Below are positions 1 through 5,513 of a stretch of 7,884 bases of DNA, one piece after another (positions within the stretch are counted from its first letter, which is position 1; the number at the start of each line of letters is the position of its first letter). Both the position numbers and the translations under genes were made by a program. The DNA comes from Candidatus Methylomirabilota bacterium (GTDB lineage: Bacteria; Methylomirabilota; Methylomirabilia; Methylomirabilales; Methylomirabilaceae): NCBI GenBank assembly GCA_028869615.1, contig JAGWRQ010000092.1, positions 1-7,884 of the forward strand, given 5' to 3'. The notes under the pieces are model-generated. The model was not told where the DNA came from. It did no database searches and worked only from the letters and a program-made list of their open reading frames with translations.

Positions 1-71
1 GAATGCGCGCCTCGATTCGCAAGGGCTTGAAAACGCCCATTGAGAAGTGTCACGAGGCGCTTGATTGGTAA
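1..71 (+). CDS. Phd/YefM-type antitoxin, C-terminal end only
   Basis: Partial gene cut by the left window edge. The frame beginning at base 3 reads MRASIRKGLKTPIEKCHEAL followed by D-W and a TAA stop at 69-71. Whether the ATG at 3 is internal or a start cannot be told, but 22 residues is far too short for a whole antitoxin, so I read it as the C-terminal toxin-wrapping tail of a YefM/Phd-family protein. The S-I-R-x-G-L pattern with a terminal acidic-aliphatic-Trp end is familiar from antitoxins paired with Txe/YoeB toxins. Its last codons overlap the toxin start at 65, the usual antitoxin-first operon order. In this family the antitoxin neutralises the toxin and autorepresses the operon; the DNA-binding part would lie outside the window. 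The call rests mostly on the neighbouring toxin. Confidence 0.7.
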   Translation, partial: MRASIRKGLKTPIEKCHEALDW

Positions 72-331
72 GATGGAGGCTTGTCTATACCAGTCATGCC
101 AGGCGCGATGCCAAGAAGTTGGCGCGTTCCGGACTCAAACCGCAGGCGGAGCGCCTTCTCAAAATCCTGGCACGGAATCCTTACCAGAATCCCCCTCCGT
201 ACGAGCGACTCGTTGGAGACCTTGCCGGCGCTTTTTCTCGCAGGATCAACATCCAACATAGGCTCGTGTACCAGGTGCTGGACGACATCAAGACTGTCAA
301 AGTCATCCGCCTGTGGACCCATTACGAATGA
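65..331 (+). CDS. yoeB: Txe/YoeB family ribosome-dependent mRNA endonuclease toxin
   Basis: Complete 88-residue toxin of the RelE/YoeB superfamily, about the usual length. Such toxins enter the ribosomal A site and cleave mRNA, halting translation when the antitoxin is degraded. The catalytic pattern is visible: Glu47 (PYERL), the SRR at 58-60, Arg66 in HRLVY (65-69), and the C-terminal His86-Tyr87-Glu88, corresponding to E46, R65, H83 and Y84 of E. coli YoeB. All expected active-site residues are present, so it is probably functional. There is no ATG in frame near the N-terminus; the best start is TTG at 65, which overlaps the antitoxin stop by 7 bases and implies translational coupling. The ATG at 73 is in another frame. 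No terminator is visible after the stop. Confidence 0.92.
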   Translation: MVRWRLVYTSHARRDAKKLARSGLKPQAERLLKILARNPYQNPPPYERLVGDLAGAFSRRINIQHRLVYQVLDDIKTVKVIRLWTHYE

Positions 332-569
332 TCCCAGCGAACCACGGGGTCAACAGGGCCTGGCGCATTGGCGGTAGGCGGCGAGTGATGTGGGTAGGTC
401 TCAAGGGAAAGTGGCTTGAGAGCCGTCTGGCCGGAGTCAAGCAGCCGATCCCAGGCCCCGAATGATTGAAGCTTCGCGCCCTCGTGCCTGCAAATGAGCG
501 GCCCTCGACGCTGCCACAATGCGATCATGCTGGTAAGTATTTGCCGGCTACCGGCGGTGATGGAGAACC
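332..569 (+). other. Intergenic region without a supported gene
   Basis: No credible coding sequence on either strand; the open frames crossing it lack recognisable motifs and ribosome binding sites. It holds two small inverted repeats: CTCAAG/CTTGAG at 400-405 and 415-420, and a tight GCCGG-CTA-CCGGC hairpin at 543-555 just upstream of the promoter at 570. Neither is followed by a T-run, so neither is a convincing terminator for the toxin operon. The second lies where an upstream regulatory site would sit, but that is only a positional suggestion. Confidence 0.5.
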
Positions 570-598
570 TTGACAACACAGTGTAAAGGCGGGAAAAT
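570..598 (+). promoter_or_regulatory. Predicted sigma70 promoter of the orphan antitoxin-like gene
   Basis: A perfect TTGACA -35 box at 570-575, then a 17-base spacer and GAAAAT (593-598), a 4 of 6 match to the -10 consensus. Transcription would begin near 605, giving a leader of about 30 bases before the ATG at 636, with the AAAGGAA ribosome binding site at 624-630 inside it. Confidence 0.5.
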
Positions 599-635
599 CA
601 CCGCAACCATCGGAGGTTTTTACAAAGGAAAATCT

Positions 636-1007
636 ATGAAGAGGGCTGAAGGCAACATGAGGCGAGAGTACAAGCGCTCCGACTTCTCGAAGCTCGAACG
701 GGGAAAGTTCTATGCGGAAGTGGCGAAAGGCACGTCGGTCGCGCTCCTTGAACCGTCGATTGCCAAGGCATTTCCGACCTCACGGGCGGTCAATGAGGCC
801 TTGTCTGGACTCCTGGAACTGACGAAGAAGACATCACGCATCACCCGCCGCCCAACTCGAACGCGCGCCAAGACGGCGCGTGTCGCCTGGCAGCACGTTC
901 AGCCGACCGCCGGAGAGCAACATCATGGCGGGATCAACTCTCCATGGCCAGCACGCGGAGCATCTCGTCATGGAGCAGGCCGTTGCTGGCGACGATCTGG
1001 GGGTTAG
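636..1007 (+). CDS. Orphan antitoxin-like small protein with overrunning C-terminus
   Basis: Starts at ATG 636 behind AAAGGAA (624-630) and a good promoter. Residues 8-65 follow a pattern I know from small antitoxin-like proteins often found beside toxins: M-R-x-E-Y..DFS..xRGKFY, then VALLEPSIAKAFPTSRAVNEAL (hydrophobic strand, acidic residue, P-S/D-x-A-x-x-FP, VNEAL). Family naming is from memory and moderate. Residues 64-82 are very basic (TKKTSRITRRPTRTRAKTAR), and about 40 further residues are low in recognisable character. The frame ends at TAG 1005-1007, 74 bases inside the 3' end of the convergent phosphatase gene. No stop triplet occurs in any forward frame between about 838 and 930, so a normal nearer stop may have been lost. 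No toxin partner lies on either side. ATG 657 is an alternative start. Confidence 0.6.
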   Translation: MKRAEGNMRREYKRSDFSKLERGKFYAEVAKGTSVALLEPSIAKAFPTSRAVNEALSGLLELTKKTSRITRRPTRTRAKTARVAWQHVQPTAGEQHHGGINSPWPARGASRHGAGRCWRRSGG

Positions 1008-1716
1008 ACAGGCAATGCGGTCCGCCGCGAAGATCGGTCACGCGGCCGCCCGCCTCCGTGACCATCAGCGCGCCCGCCGCCATATCCCACGGGTACAGCT
1101 TCAGCTCCCAGAAGCCGTCGAACCGTCCGGCGGCGACATAACACAGATCCAGCGCCGCGGAGCCCGGGCGACGGACGCCCTGCGCGCGTTTCATAAACCT
1201 CACAAAATAATCCAGGTTGTTGTCCTTGGCGCTCGCGACGTCGTTGGGAAAGCCGGTGGCCAGCAGCGCGTGTGGCAGGCTGGCGATGGCCGAGACCTGT
1301 AATCGCTTGCCGTTCAAAAAGGCCCCTCCATCTCGCTCGGCGGTGAACAACTCCTCCAGATTCGGGTCGTAGACGAGTCCAAAAACCAGACCATCATCCC
1401 TTTCCACCCCAATCGAGATAGAAAAGCAGGGGTAACCATGGGCGTAATTCGTGGTTCCGTCCAGGGGATCCACGTACCAGCGGTATCCGGAGTCGCCCTG
1501 CAGTCTGGTCCCCTCCTCGCACACCACACTGTGGTGCGGCAGTGTGTGCCGCACAAGGTCGGCAATTGCCTCCTCGGAGCGGCGGTCCATATCCGTTACG
1601 AGATTCTTGACCCCCTTGAACTCGATAGTTCGCTGCTGCTCTAGCCCCTGGCGAAGGATCGCCCCGGCCTCTTTCGCGGCTCGCAGCGCCACCTCGCGTA
1701 TCGCGTCGATTTCCAT
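934..1716 (-). CDS. Inositol monophosphatase family protein (SuhB-like)
   Basis: A 260-residue cytoplasmic Mg2+-dependent phosphatase of the IMPase fold (E. coli SuhB is about 267). Metal-binding motif 1 is DPLDGTTNY (83-91) with the upstream CEEG (66-69, where relatives usually have GEE) and K-N-L-V-T-D (37-42); motif 2 is WDMAAG (210-215) followed by TEAGG (220-224). The W-Y-V-D-P-L-D-G-T-T-N form is typical of true inositol/fructose bisphosphatase-type members, so inositol 1-phosphate or a similar sugar phosphate is the likely substrate, though members of this family are promiscuous. The start at 1716 is preceded on its strand by a GAGGAG ribosome binding site (1721-1727). The gene is transcribed towards the orphan antitoxin gene and overlaps its tail, and diverges from the rubredoxin-like gene. 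No convincing promoter was found for it. Confidence 0.93.
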   Translation of the reverse strand: MEIDAIREVALRAAKEAGAILRQGLEQQRTIEFKGVKNLVTDMDRRSEEAIADLVRHTLPHHSVVCEEGTRLQGDSGYRWYVDPLDGTTNYAHGYPCFSISIGVERDDGLVFGLVYDPNLEELFTAERDGGAFLNGKRLQVSAIASLPHALLATGFPNDVASAKDNNLDYFVRFMKRAQGVRRPGSAALDLCYVAAGRFDGFWELKLYPWDMAAGALMVTEAGGRVTDLRGGPHCLSNPQIVASNGLLHDEMLRVLAMES

Positions 1717-1794
1717 TGCTCCTCCTCATGAAATCCGGTGTAGTTTACCATATCCTCCCGATGCTGTCGAAGCCTTGTCTGCTCGATCAACACA

Positions 1795-1823
1795 TTGTCC
1801 CTGATCCCTCGTGGTGATAATAT
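1795..1823 (+). promoter_or_regulatory. Predicted promoter (extended -10) of the rubredoxin-like/hisN unit
   Basis: TTGTCC (1795-1800, 4 of 6) is separated by 17 bases from TAATAT (1818-1823, 4 of 6), which is preceded by TG one base away (1815-1816), making an extended -10. GATAAT at 1816-1821 is an alternative -10 with a 15-base spacer. Transcription would start near 1830, about 50 bases before the ATG at 1882. Confidence 0.4.
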
Positions 1824-1881
1824 GGTGCGTAGGCTCCGGCAATCTTTCGGCGCATCTGATCTATTTGCAGAGGTGAGGGCG

Positions 1882-2001
1882 ATGGCTATCGTCTGGAAGT
1901 GCCTCATCTGCGGCTACCATCAGCAGGGCGACCGGCCGCCGGCGCATTGCCCGAACTGTGGCGCGCCGAGGGAAGAGTTCGTCCTCGTAGAGGAGGACTG
2001 A
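1882..2001 (+). CDS. Rubredoxin-like metal-ribbon mini-protein, 39 residues
   Basis: Reads MAIVWKCLICGYHQQGDRPP, then AHCPNCGAPREEFVLVEED. It is essentially a single rubredoxin-like ribbon of the kind found at the C-terminus of rubrerythrin: aromatic-x-C-x-x-C-G-Y (Cys7, Cys10), the G-D-x-P-P turn, and C-P-x-C-G-A (Cys23, Cys26) followed by an F-x-x-V end. Four cysteines suit one Fe or Zn. The diiron four-helix domain of rubrerythrin is absent, so it is either a stand-alone electron carrier or a zinc ribbon; which one cannot be decided here. ATG 1882 is chosen because AGAGGTG lies at 1869-1875 and the domain begins at once; the open frame extends upstream to 1795 but that part looks non-coding and contains the promoter. 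It lies 94 bases before hisN on the same strand, possibly co-transcribed. Confidence 0.82.
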   Translation: MAIVWKCLICGYHQQGDRPPAHCPNCGAPREEFVLVEED

Positions 2002-2095
2002 TCAGCGTTGAAACCCTTTGAGAATCTGGTGAGAGGGAACGTCGCCTCATGAACCTCCCGTCAAGGCGCCCACCACGTAAGTATAGGAAAGGCAG

Positions 2096-2878
2096 ATGAT
2101 CGAAAAAGTCCAACTCCGGCAACTCCTGGACTTCGCGGTGGAGGCAGCCCGGGAGGCTGGGGAGATCGTCATGGAATATTTCCAGACCGCTCTTTCGCCG
2201 GAGCGGAAGCCGGACCGCACCTTCGTGACGGTGGCCGACCGTAAAGCCGAGGAAAGACTTCGGGCGTTGATCCGACAAGCCTACCCGAACCACGGCATTC
2301 TTGGAGAGGAGTTTGGCGAGCAGCAGAGTGACTCCGGCTGGACTTGGATCATCGACCCGCTCGACGGGACTGCCTCTTTCCTCCACGGCGTTCCGCTCTT
2401 CGGCGTCCTACTCGGATTAGAGGTCGATGGAGAGGTTGTCCTGGGGGTGGCGAACTTTCCCGCATTGGGCGAGATGATCTCTGCAGGCAGAGGAATGGGC
2501 TGCTTCTGGAACGGACGGCGCGCCGCTGTCTCCGGCGTGAATGACCTGAAGGAGGCGCTGCTCCTGTACACGGATGGCGCCGGCTTCGCGCCATATGGAC
2601 GGGAGCCGGCCTTCCGTCATCTGATCGCCGCCACGCGAATGCACCGGAGCTGGGGCGATTGTTACGGCCACATCCTGGTCGCAACAGGGCGGGCGGAGGT
2701 GATGCTCGATCCGGTGATGAGCATCTGGGACTGCGCGGCACTGCTGCCGATTCTGCTTGAAGCCGGCGGAACCTTTACGGATTGGCAGGGGCAGCCGACT
2801 ATTCGTGGCGGAAACGCCATCTCCACCAATGGGCGGCTGCTCGATCAGGTAATGCAAGTCATCAAGAAGGGGAACTAA
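2096..2878 (+). CDS. hisN: HisN-type histidinol-phosphatase (IMPase family)
   Basis: A 260-residue IMPase-fold phosphatase, clearly a different subfamily from the one at 934-1716. Metal motifs: GEEFG (70-74), IDPLDGTASFLHGVPLFG (86-103), WDCA (211-214) and EAGG (222-225). The diagnostic blocks for the HisN branch (actinobacterial-type histidinol-phosphatase, dephosphorylating L-histidinol phosphate to L-histidinol, the penultimate stage of histidine synthesis) are FPALGE (121-126), WNGR (138-141), and WGDCYGHILVATGRAEVMLDP (186-206). In family terms the WGDCYG segment lines the substrate site. ATG 2096 has AGGAAAGG upstream (2085-2092). No other his genes are visible, so the histidine role is inferred from family only; a related sugar or nucleotide phosphatase is possible. 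It follows the rubredoxin-like gene and no clear promoter of its own was seen. Confidence 0.85.
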   Translation: MIEKVQLRQLLDFAVEAAREAGEIVMEYFQTALSPERKPDRTFVTVADRKAEERLRALIRQAYPNHGILGEEFGEQQSDSGWTWIIDPLDGTASFLHGVPLFGVLLGLEVDGEVVLGVANFPALGEMISAGRGMGCFWNGRRAAVSGVNDLKEALLLYTDGAGFAPYGREPAFRHLIAATRMHRSWGDCYGHILVATGRAEVMLDPVMSIWDCAALLPILLEAGGTFTDWQGQPTIRGGNAISTNGRLLDQVMQVIKKGN

Positions 2879-2915
2879 GGGTGTGCCCGCCGGGTTCCTG
2901 CGTTTCGACTCATAC

Positions 2916-2955
2916 AAGCAAAACGGGCGCCCCCTTCCAATCCGGGAACGCCCGT
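2916..2955 (-). terminator. Intrinsic terminator of the DUF948-YtxH operon
   Basis: On the minus strand the bases form a hairpin: ACGGGCGTTCCC pairs with GGGGGCGCCCGT (12 base pairs including two G-T wobbles) around a 9-base loop, and the second arm is followed by TTTTGCTTG. It lies 20 bases past the YtxH stop. On the plus strand the stem is shorter (7 pairs, 2923-2929 with 2949-2955) and has no T-run, so it should act mainly on the minus-strand operon. Confidence 0.75.
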
Positions 2956-2975
2956 CGAGACGCTACAACAGGCTG

Positions 2976-3287
2976 TCATCTCTCCAAGAGCTTGCCTCGT
3001 TCTTTCTCCATCGCCTCTTTGCCGGCCTGATAGGCGGCGGTGAGAATCGCTTTTTTCTCCTCAAAGATTTCTTTACCCACCCCGAGCACATCCTCGACGC
3101 GGTCTTTGACGTCCTCGACGAGATCGGTGCCTCGATCTTTGGCATCTGTCGCGAAACCTCTGAGGCGAGTGCGGGTTTGTCGGCCTCCCTCCGGAGCAAA
3201 TAGAAGTGCCAGGCTTGCCCCAAGCACGCCGCCAACGATAAACGCAAGGGCAACAGATGCAGGGGAACATCCCCGTTCTTCGCTCAT
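2976..3287 (-). CDS. YtxH domain small membrane protein
   Basis: A 103-residue protein with a single predicted transmembrane helix at about 12-31 (ALAFIVGGVLGASLALLF) directly followed by APEGGRQTRTRLR, the A-P-x-x-G-x-x-T-R signature of the YtxH (PF12732) family. The rest (45-103) is a charged helix, repeatedly acidic/basic, ending in KEAMEKERGKLLER and likely a coiled or amphipathic cytoplasmic tail. YtxH proteins have been linked to stress and envelope functions but have no defined activity. ATG 3287 has GGAGG eight bases upstream and is preferred; a GTG at 3296 overlapping the DUF948 stop (GTGA) would add three residues. It is the second gene of a minus-strand pair with DUF948, five bases apart, and ends before the terminator at 2916-2955. 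Confidence 0.88.
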   Translation of the reverse strand: MSEERGCSPASVALAFIVGGVLGASLALLFAPEGGRQTRTRLRGFATDAKDRGTDLVEDVKDRVEDVLGVGKEIFEEKKAILTAAYQAGKEAMEKERGKLLER

Positions 3288-3292
3288 GTCCG

Positions 3293-3682
3293 TCACCTCC
3301 CTCCCACGAGCCGTACAATGAGAGCCTTTAGGCCAACCCGAAGGCCGGTCATAAAGGCAGCGCCAGTGATCAGCTTCGGGAAAACGAAGTGCTGCACCAA
3401 TTGATTCGCATCCCGCACCGTCTGACCCGTCTCGGCAATCGCCTCAAGCGTCCCGCCTATCTTCTCCATCCCACCACTCACCTGGTCAGAGACGCGATTG
3501 AGGCTCTGAATGACTTCTTTCAGTTCGATCAGCGCGGGTCGCAATTCAAGCTCAACCAGCCTGAGAAAATCCTCTACCTGCCTGGCGGTCCGCCGAAGCT
3601 GCACGAGCATGGGGATCATGCCGCACACCAGGACGAAGAATAGGGCCACAATCGACCATAAGGCGTACTCTGTCGTGAACAT
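3293..3682 (-). CDS. DUF948 domain membrane protein
   Basis: A 129-residue protein: transmembrane helix at about 8-28 (LWSIVALFFVLVCGMIPMLV), then a long helix (29-97) with heptad-like hydrophobics (LRRTARQVEDFLRLVELE, LIELKEVIQSLNRVSDQVSG) and a second hydrophobic stretch at 103-127. The pattern of one N-terminal helix followed by a periodic coiled region matches DUF948 (PF06103), which typically sits immediately before YtxH, as here. No enzymatic motif is present; its function in the family is unknown. ATG 3682 is chosen because GGGGAGAGG lies just upstream of it; the open frame extends 16 residues further (to 3730), but that part overlaps the -10 region of the predicted promoter and lacks a site of its own. 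Confidence 0.85.
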   Translation of the reverse strand: MFTTEYALWSIVALFFVLVCGMIPMLVQLRRTARQVEDFLRLVELELRPALIELKEVIQSLNRVSDQVSGGMEKIGGTLEAIAETGQTVRDANQLVQHFVFPKLITGAAFMTGLRVGLKALIVRLVGGR

Positions 3683-3720
3683 CGACCTCTCCCCAGCCAA
3701 TGCCTGAAAAACTAGTATTT

Positions 3721-3749
3721 CTTTTACCACAGCCGCCAGGTGAGGTCAA
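3721..3749 (-). promoter_or_regulatory. Predicted sigma70 promoter of the DUF948-YtxH operon
   Basis: Read on the minus strand: TTGACC (3749-3744, 5 of 6), a 17-base spacer, and TAAAAG (3726-3721, 4 of 6). Transcription would begin near 3715, leaving a leader of about 33 bases before ATG 3682. The -35 element is one arm of an inverted repeat described separately. Confidence 0.5.
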
Positions 3750-3791
3750 GTTGGAAGATTACTTCGCCTTTTTCAAATTTATTTCTTGACC
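3744..3791. repeat. Inverted repeat GGTCAAG-N34-CTTGACC in the divergent promoter region
   Basis: GGTCAAG at 3744-3750 and CTTGACC at 3785-3791 are exact 7-base inverted copies, centres 41 bases apart (about four helical turns), flanking an AT-rich segment. The left arm contains the -35 box of the minus-strand promoter. The right arm faces the SnoaL-like gene and also reads as a -35, but no matching -10 lies at normal spacing. A further TTGACT (3809-3814) with TAAACG (3830-3835) 15 bases on is the best, weak, promoter candidate for the SnoaL-like gene. Confidence 0.4.
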
Positions 3792-3899
3792 CGGCAAAAA
3801 CTTTCTGGTTGACTTGGAATACTGTGAAATAAACGGTTAGGCTCCAGATAGGCGCGGCGCGTAGTCCCGCGCAGGCAACAGCAATGCAGGAGGTGTCAG

Positions 3900-4379
3900 A
3901 TGTCGACGGAAGACAACAAGCGTCTGGTGCGTCGCCTCTACGCCGAAGGGTTCAAGTTCTCGGCGATGGATGAGTTTTTCTCTCCCAATCTGGTCTACCA
4001 CGATCCACCGCCGATCCCCGGTCTTAAGCCCGGACTTGAAGCGATCAAGCAGACGTTCAGGACTTTTGCGTCCGCGGCCCCGGAGGGCAATCCCGTGATT
4101 CACGATATGATTGCTGAAGGAGACCGAGTAGTGGTCCGAATGACCGCGGCCGGAATGCATACAGGCGAACTCCTTGGTGTCCCGCCAACCGGGAAGCGGT
4201 TGGAGATGACCGGTATTGTCATCTACCGATTCGAAGGAGGGAAGATCGTAGAGCGATGGGCGCAGCATGACTTCCTTGGGCTTATGTACCAGTTGGGCCT
4301 GCTATCGACGAACAATCACGAGTCCACATCCCATCTTGACCAGTGTAGGCCAGGCGCGCCCTCGAAGCCTGTTAATTAG
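3900..4379 (+). CDS. SnoaL-like (NTF2-fold) ester cyclase family protein
   Basis: A 159-residue single-domain protein of the SnoaL/NTF2-like fold. Recognisable blocks: N-K-x-L-V-R-R-L-Y-A-E-G (6-17), FSPNLVYHDPPP (27-38), IHDMIAEGDRVVVRMTAAGMHTGELLGVPPTGKRLEMTGIVIYRFEGGKIVERWAQHDFLG (67-127; the T-H-T-G-x-x-x-G-x-P-P-T-G-K stretch is typical), and MYQLG (129-133). The usual proline-aspartate-leucine after the helix is replaced by AAPEG. In this class the function varies from polyketide cyclisation to unknown hydrolase-like roles; the substrate cannot be stated. The last 25 residues (from about 135) form a low-complexity polar tail beyond the domain. AGGAGGTG at 3888-3895 marks the start at ATG 3900. 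It lies 103 bases before the reductase on the same strand, possibly one operon. Confidence 0.85.
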   Translation: MSTEDNKRLVRRLYAEGFKFSAMDEFFSPNLVYHDPPPIPGLKPGLEAIKQTFRTFASAAPEGNPVIHDMIAEGDRVVVRMTAAGMHTGELLGVPPTGKRLEMTGIVIYRFEGGKIVERWAQHDFLGLMYQLGLLSTNNHESTSHLDQCRPGAPSKPVN

Positions 4380-4482
4380 GGCTGTTGCGAGCCTCAAGCC
4401 TCACACCGCAGCAAACGACCGCATCGTTCGGCAGATCTCCGGACACTGCCATTCCGAATAAAAGAAAACAGAGGAGGGGTAT

Positions 4483-5352
4483 ATGACAACACTATCACAG
4501 AGTCCGGAGCTGCAGGGGTGGGCCCTGATTCTTGGGGCCTCCAGTGGCTTCGGTGGGGCCGTCTCTCTTACCCTGGCTAAAGCCGGGATGCATATCTTCG
4601 GTGTGCATCTGGATCGCAAGGCAACCATGCCGAATGTGGACCGGATTACCGCCGAGATCAAACAGGCGGGACGGGAAGCGGTATTCTTCAACGTGAACGC
4701 CTCCGATCCGGAGAAGCGGCGCGAGGTCCTGGATCAGATGGAGAAAATCCTGGCCGATCGCGGGGAGCCTTCCTCGGTGAAGGTGATAATGCACTCTCTT
4801 GCTTTCGGGACTCTGAAACCGTTCCTCGCCCCTTCGCCCAAGGACGCCATCACAGTTGCCCAGATGGATATGACCCTGGATGTGATGGCTCATAGCCTCA
4901 TCTATTGGGTTCAGGAACTGGTGATGCGAAAGTTGATGGTTCGCGGTGGACGAGTGTACGCGATGACCAGCTCCGGCGGGACGCGAGTCTGGTCCGGCTA
5001 TGGCGCCGTGTCGGCGGCTAAGGCAGCCCTGGAGTCGCATATCCGGCAGCTCGCGATGGAGTTGGCCCCCCTGGGGATCACGGCGAACGCTATTCGCGCC
5101 GGGGTCACCGATACCCCGGCGCTTCGAAAGATCCCCGGAAGCGAGGAGATCGTACAAACCGCGCTGCAGAGCAATCCGTCCGGCCGCCTCACTACGCCGG
5201 AGGACGTTGCCGCAACCCTCGTGGTCTTGAGCCGTCCGGAGACCTACTGGGTGACGGGCAACGTGATTGGGGTAGATGGGGGCGAGGACATCGTGGGGTT
5301 CTGTATCTCTCCTTTCACGACGGCAAGCTCGGAAAGACCGGCTCCCGCTTGA
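4483..5352 (+). CDS. Short-chain dehydrogenase/reductase, enoyl-ACP reductase (FabI/FabL)-like
   Basis: A 289-residue Rossmann-fold NAD(P)H oxidoreductase. The cofactor motif is GASSGFG (18-24) after a beta strand (WALIL); the second strand ends HLDRKATMP (42-50). VIMHSLAFGTLKPF (101-114) resembles the VHSIGFA region of enoyl-ACP reductases, replacing the classical NNAG. The catalytic pair is Tyr173 and Lys180, spaced Y-X6-K as in FabI and FabL rather than the Y-X3-K of ordinary SDRs; S163/S164 precede them. The C-terminal VTGNVIGVDGG (257-267) is standard. These features favour an enoyl-thioester reductase role in fatty acid or related synthesis; a different carbonyl or enoyl substrate remains possible. 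ATG 4483 follows GGAGGGG (4473-4479). The tail from about 272 is not typical. Its stop overlaps the start of a possible small ORF. Confidence 0.87.
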   Translation: MTTLSQSPELQGWALILGASSGFGGAVSLTLAKAGMHIFGVHLDRKATMPNVDRITAEIKQAGREAVFFNVNASDPEKRREVLDQMEKILADRGEPSSVKVIMHSLAFGTLKPFLAPSPKDAITVAQMDMTLDVMAHSLIYWVQELVMRKLMVRGGRVYAMTSSGGTRVWSGYGAVSAAKAALESHIRQLAMELAPLGITANAIRAGVTDTPALRKIPGSEEIVQTALQSNPSGRLTTPEDVAATLVVLSRPETYWVTGNVIGVDGGEDIVGFCISPFTTASSERPAPA

Positions 5353-5474
5353 TGAAGGATATGTGTGCCTCGATCCGCGCAGCAGAGGAGATCGACAACG
5401 CGGCCTGGCTGGTCAGGTTCTATGAGACAGGCTTACGCATGAGGTCAACTGCTAACGTCGGGCTAAGTCCTTGA
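5352..5474 (+). CDS. Possible small protein, 40 residues, translationally coupled
   Basis: Not recognised. The frame starts at an ATG that shares its A with the reductase stop (TGATG, 5350-5354) and ends at TGA 5472-5474 after 40 residues. It begins MKDMCASIRAAEEIDNAAWL and continues V-R-F-Y-E-T-G-L-R-M. A TGATG junction is a common sign of translational reinitiation. No independent ribosome binding site or cofactor motif is seen. Its stop falls inside the -35 box of the pilB promoter (5471-5476). It could be a real peptide, a decayed remnant of a longer gene, or chance. Confidence 0.3.
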   Translation: MKDMCASIRAAEEIDNAAWLVRFYETGLRMRSTANVGLSP

Positions 5475-5500
5475 CACGCTCTTCCGGGCCGGTCTATCAT
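5471..5500 (+). promoter_or_regulatory. Predicted strong sigma70 promoter of pilB
   Basis: Perfect -35 box TTGACA at 5471-5476, an 18-base spacer, and TATCAT (5495-5500), a 5 of 6 match to the -10 consensus. Transcription should begin near 5507, giving a leader of about 68 bases before ATG 5575. This indicates that pilB is transcribed independently of the reductase. Confidence 0.65.
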
Positions 5501-5513
5501 GCGACTAGCTCAA

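Noticed and set aside
322..579. 85-codon open frame on the minus strand across the toxin/orphan-antitoxin gap
   Set aside because: No ribosome binding site, no family-like motifs, biased composition; overlaps the toxin end and the promoter at 570.
1735..1800. Promoter for the minus-strand phosphatase
   Set aside because: Only poor -35/-10 matches (for example TTCGAC with TAAACT at 18 bases) could be found; not good enough to report.
2043..2068. CGCCT/AGGCG inverted repeat between the rubredoxin-like gene and hisN
   Set aside because: Only five pairs with a 16-base loop and no T-run; expected by chance in GC-rich DNA.
2923..2955. Forward-strand terminator for hisN
   Set aside because: The plus-strand stem is only 7 base pairs with no T-run; the G-T wobbles and the T-rich tail exist only on the minus strand.
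2883..3321. Forward-strand open frames between hisN and the SnoaL-like gene
   Set aside because: They are shadows of the YtxH and DUF948 genes on the minus strand and lack recognisable domains.
4380..4482. Promoter or terminator between the SnoaL-like gene and the reductase
   Set aside because: No paired -35/-10 boxes and no hairpin with a T-run; only the ribosome binding site at 4473-4479 is supported.
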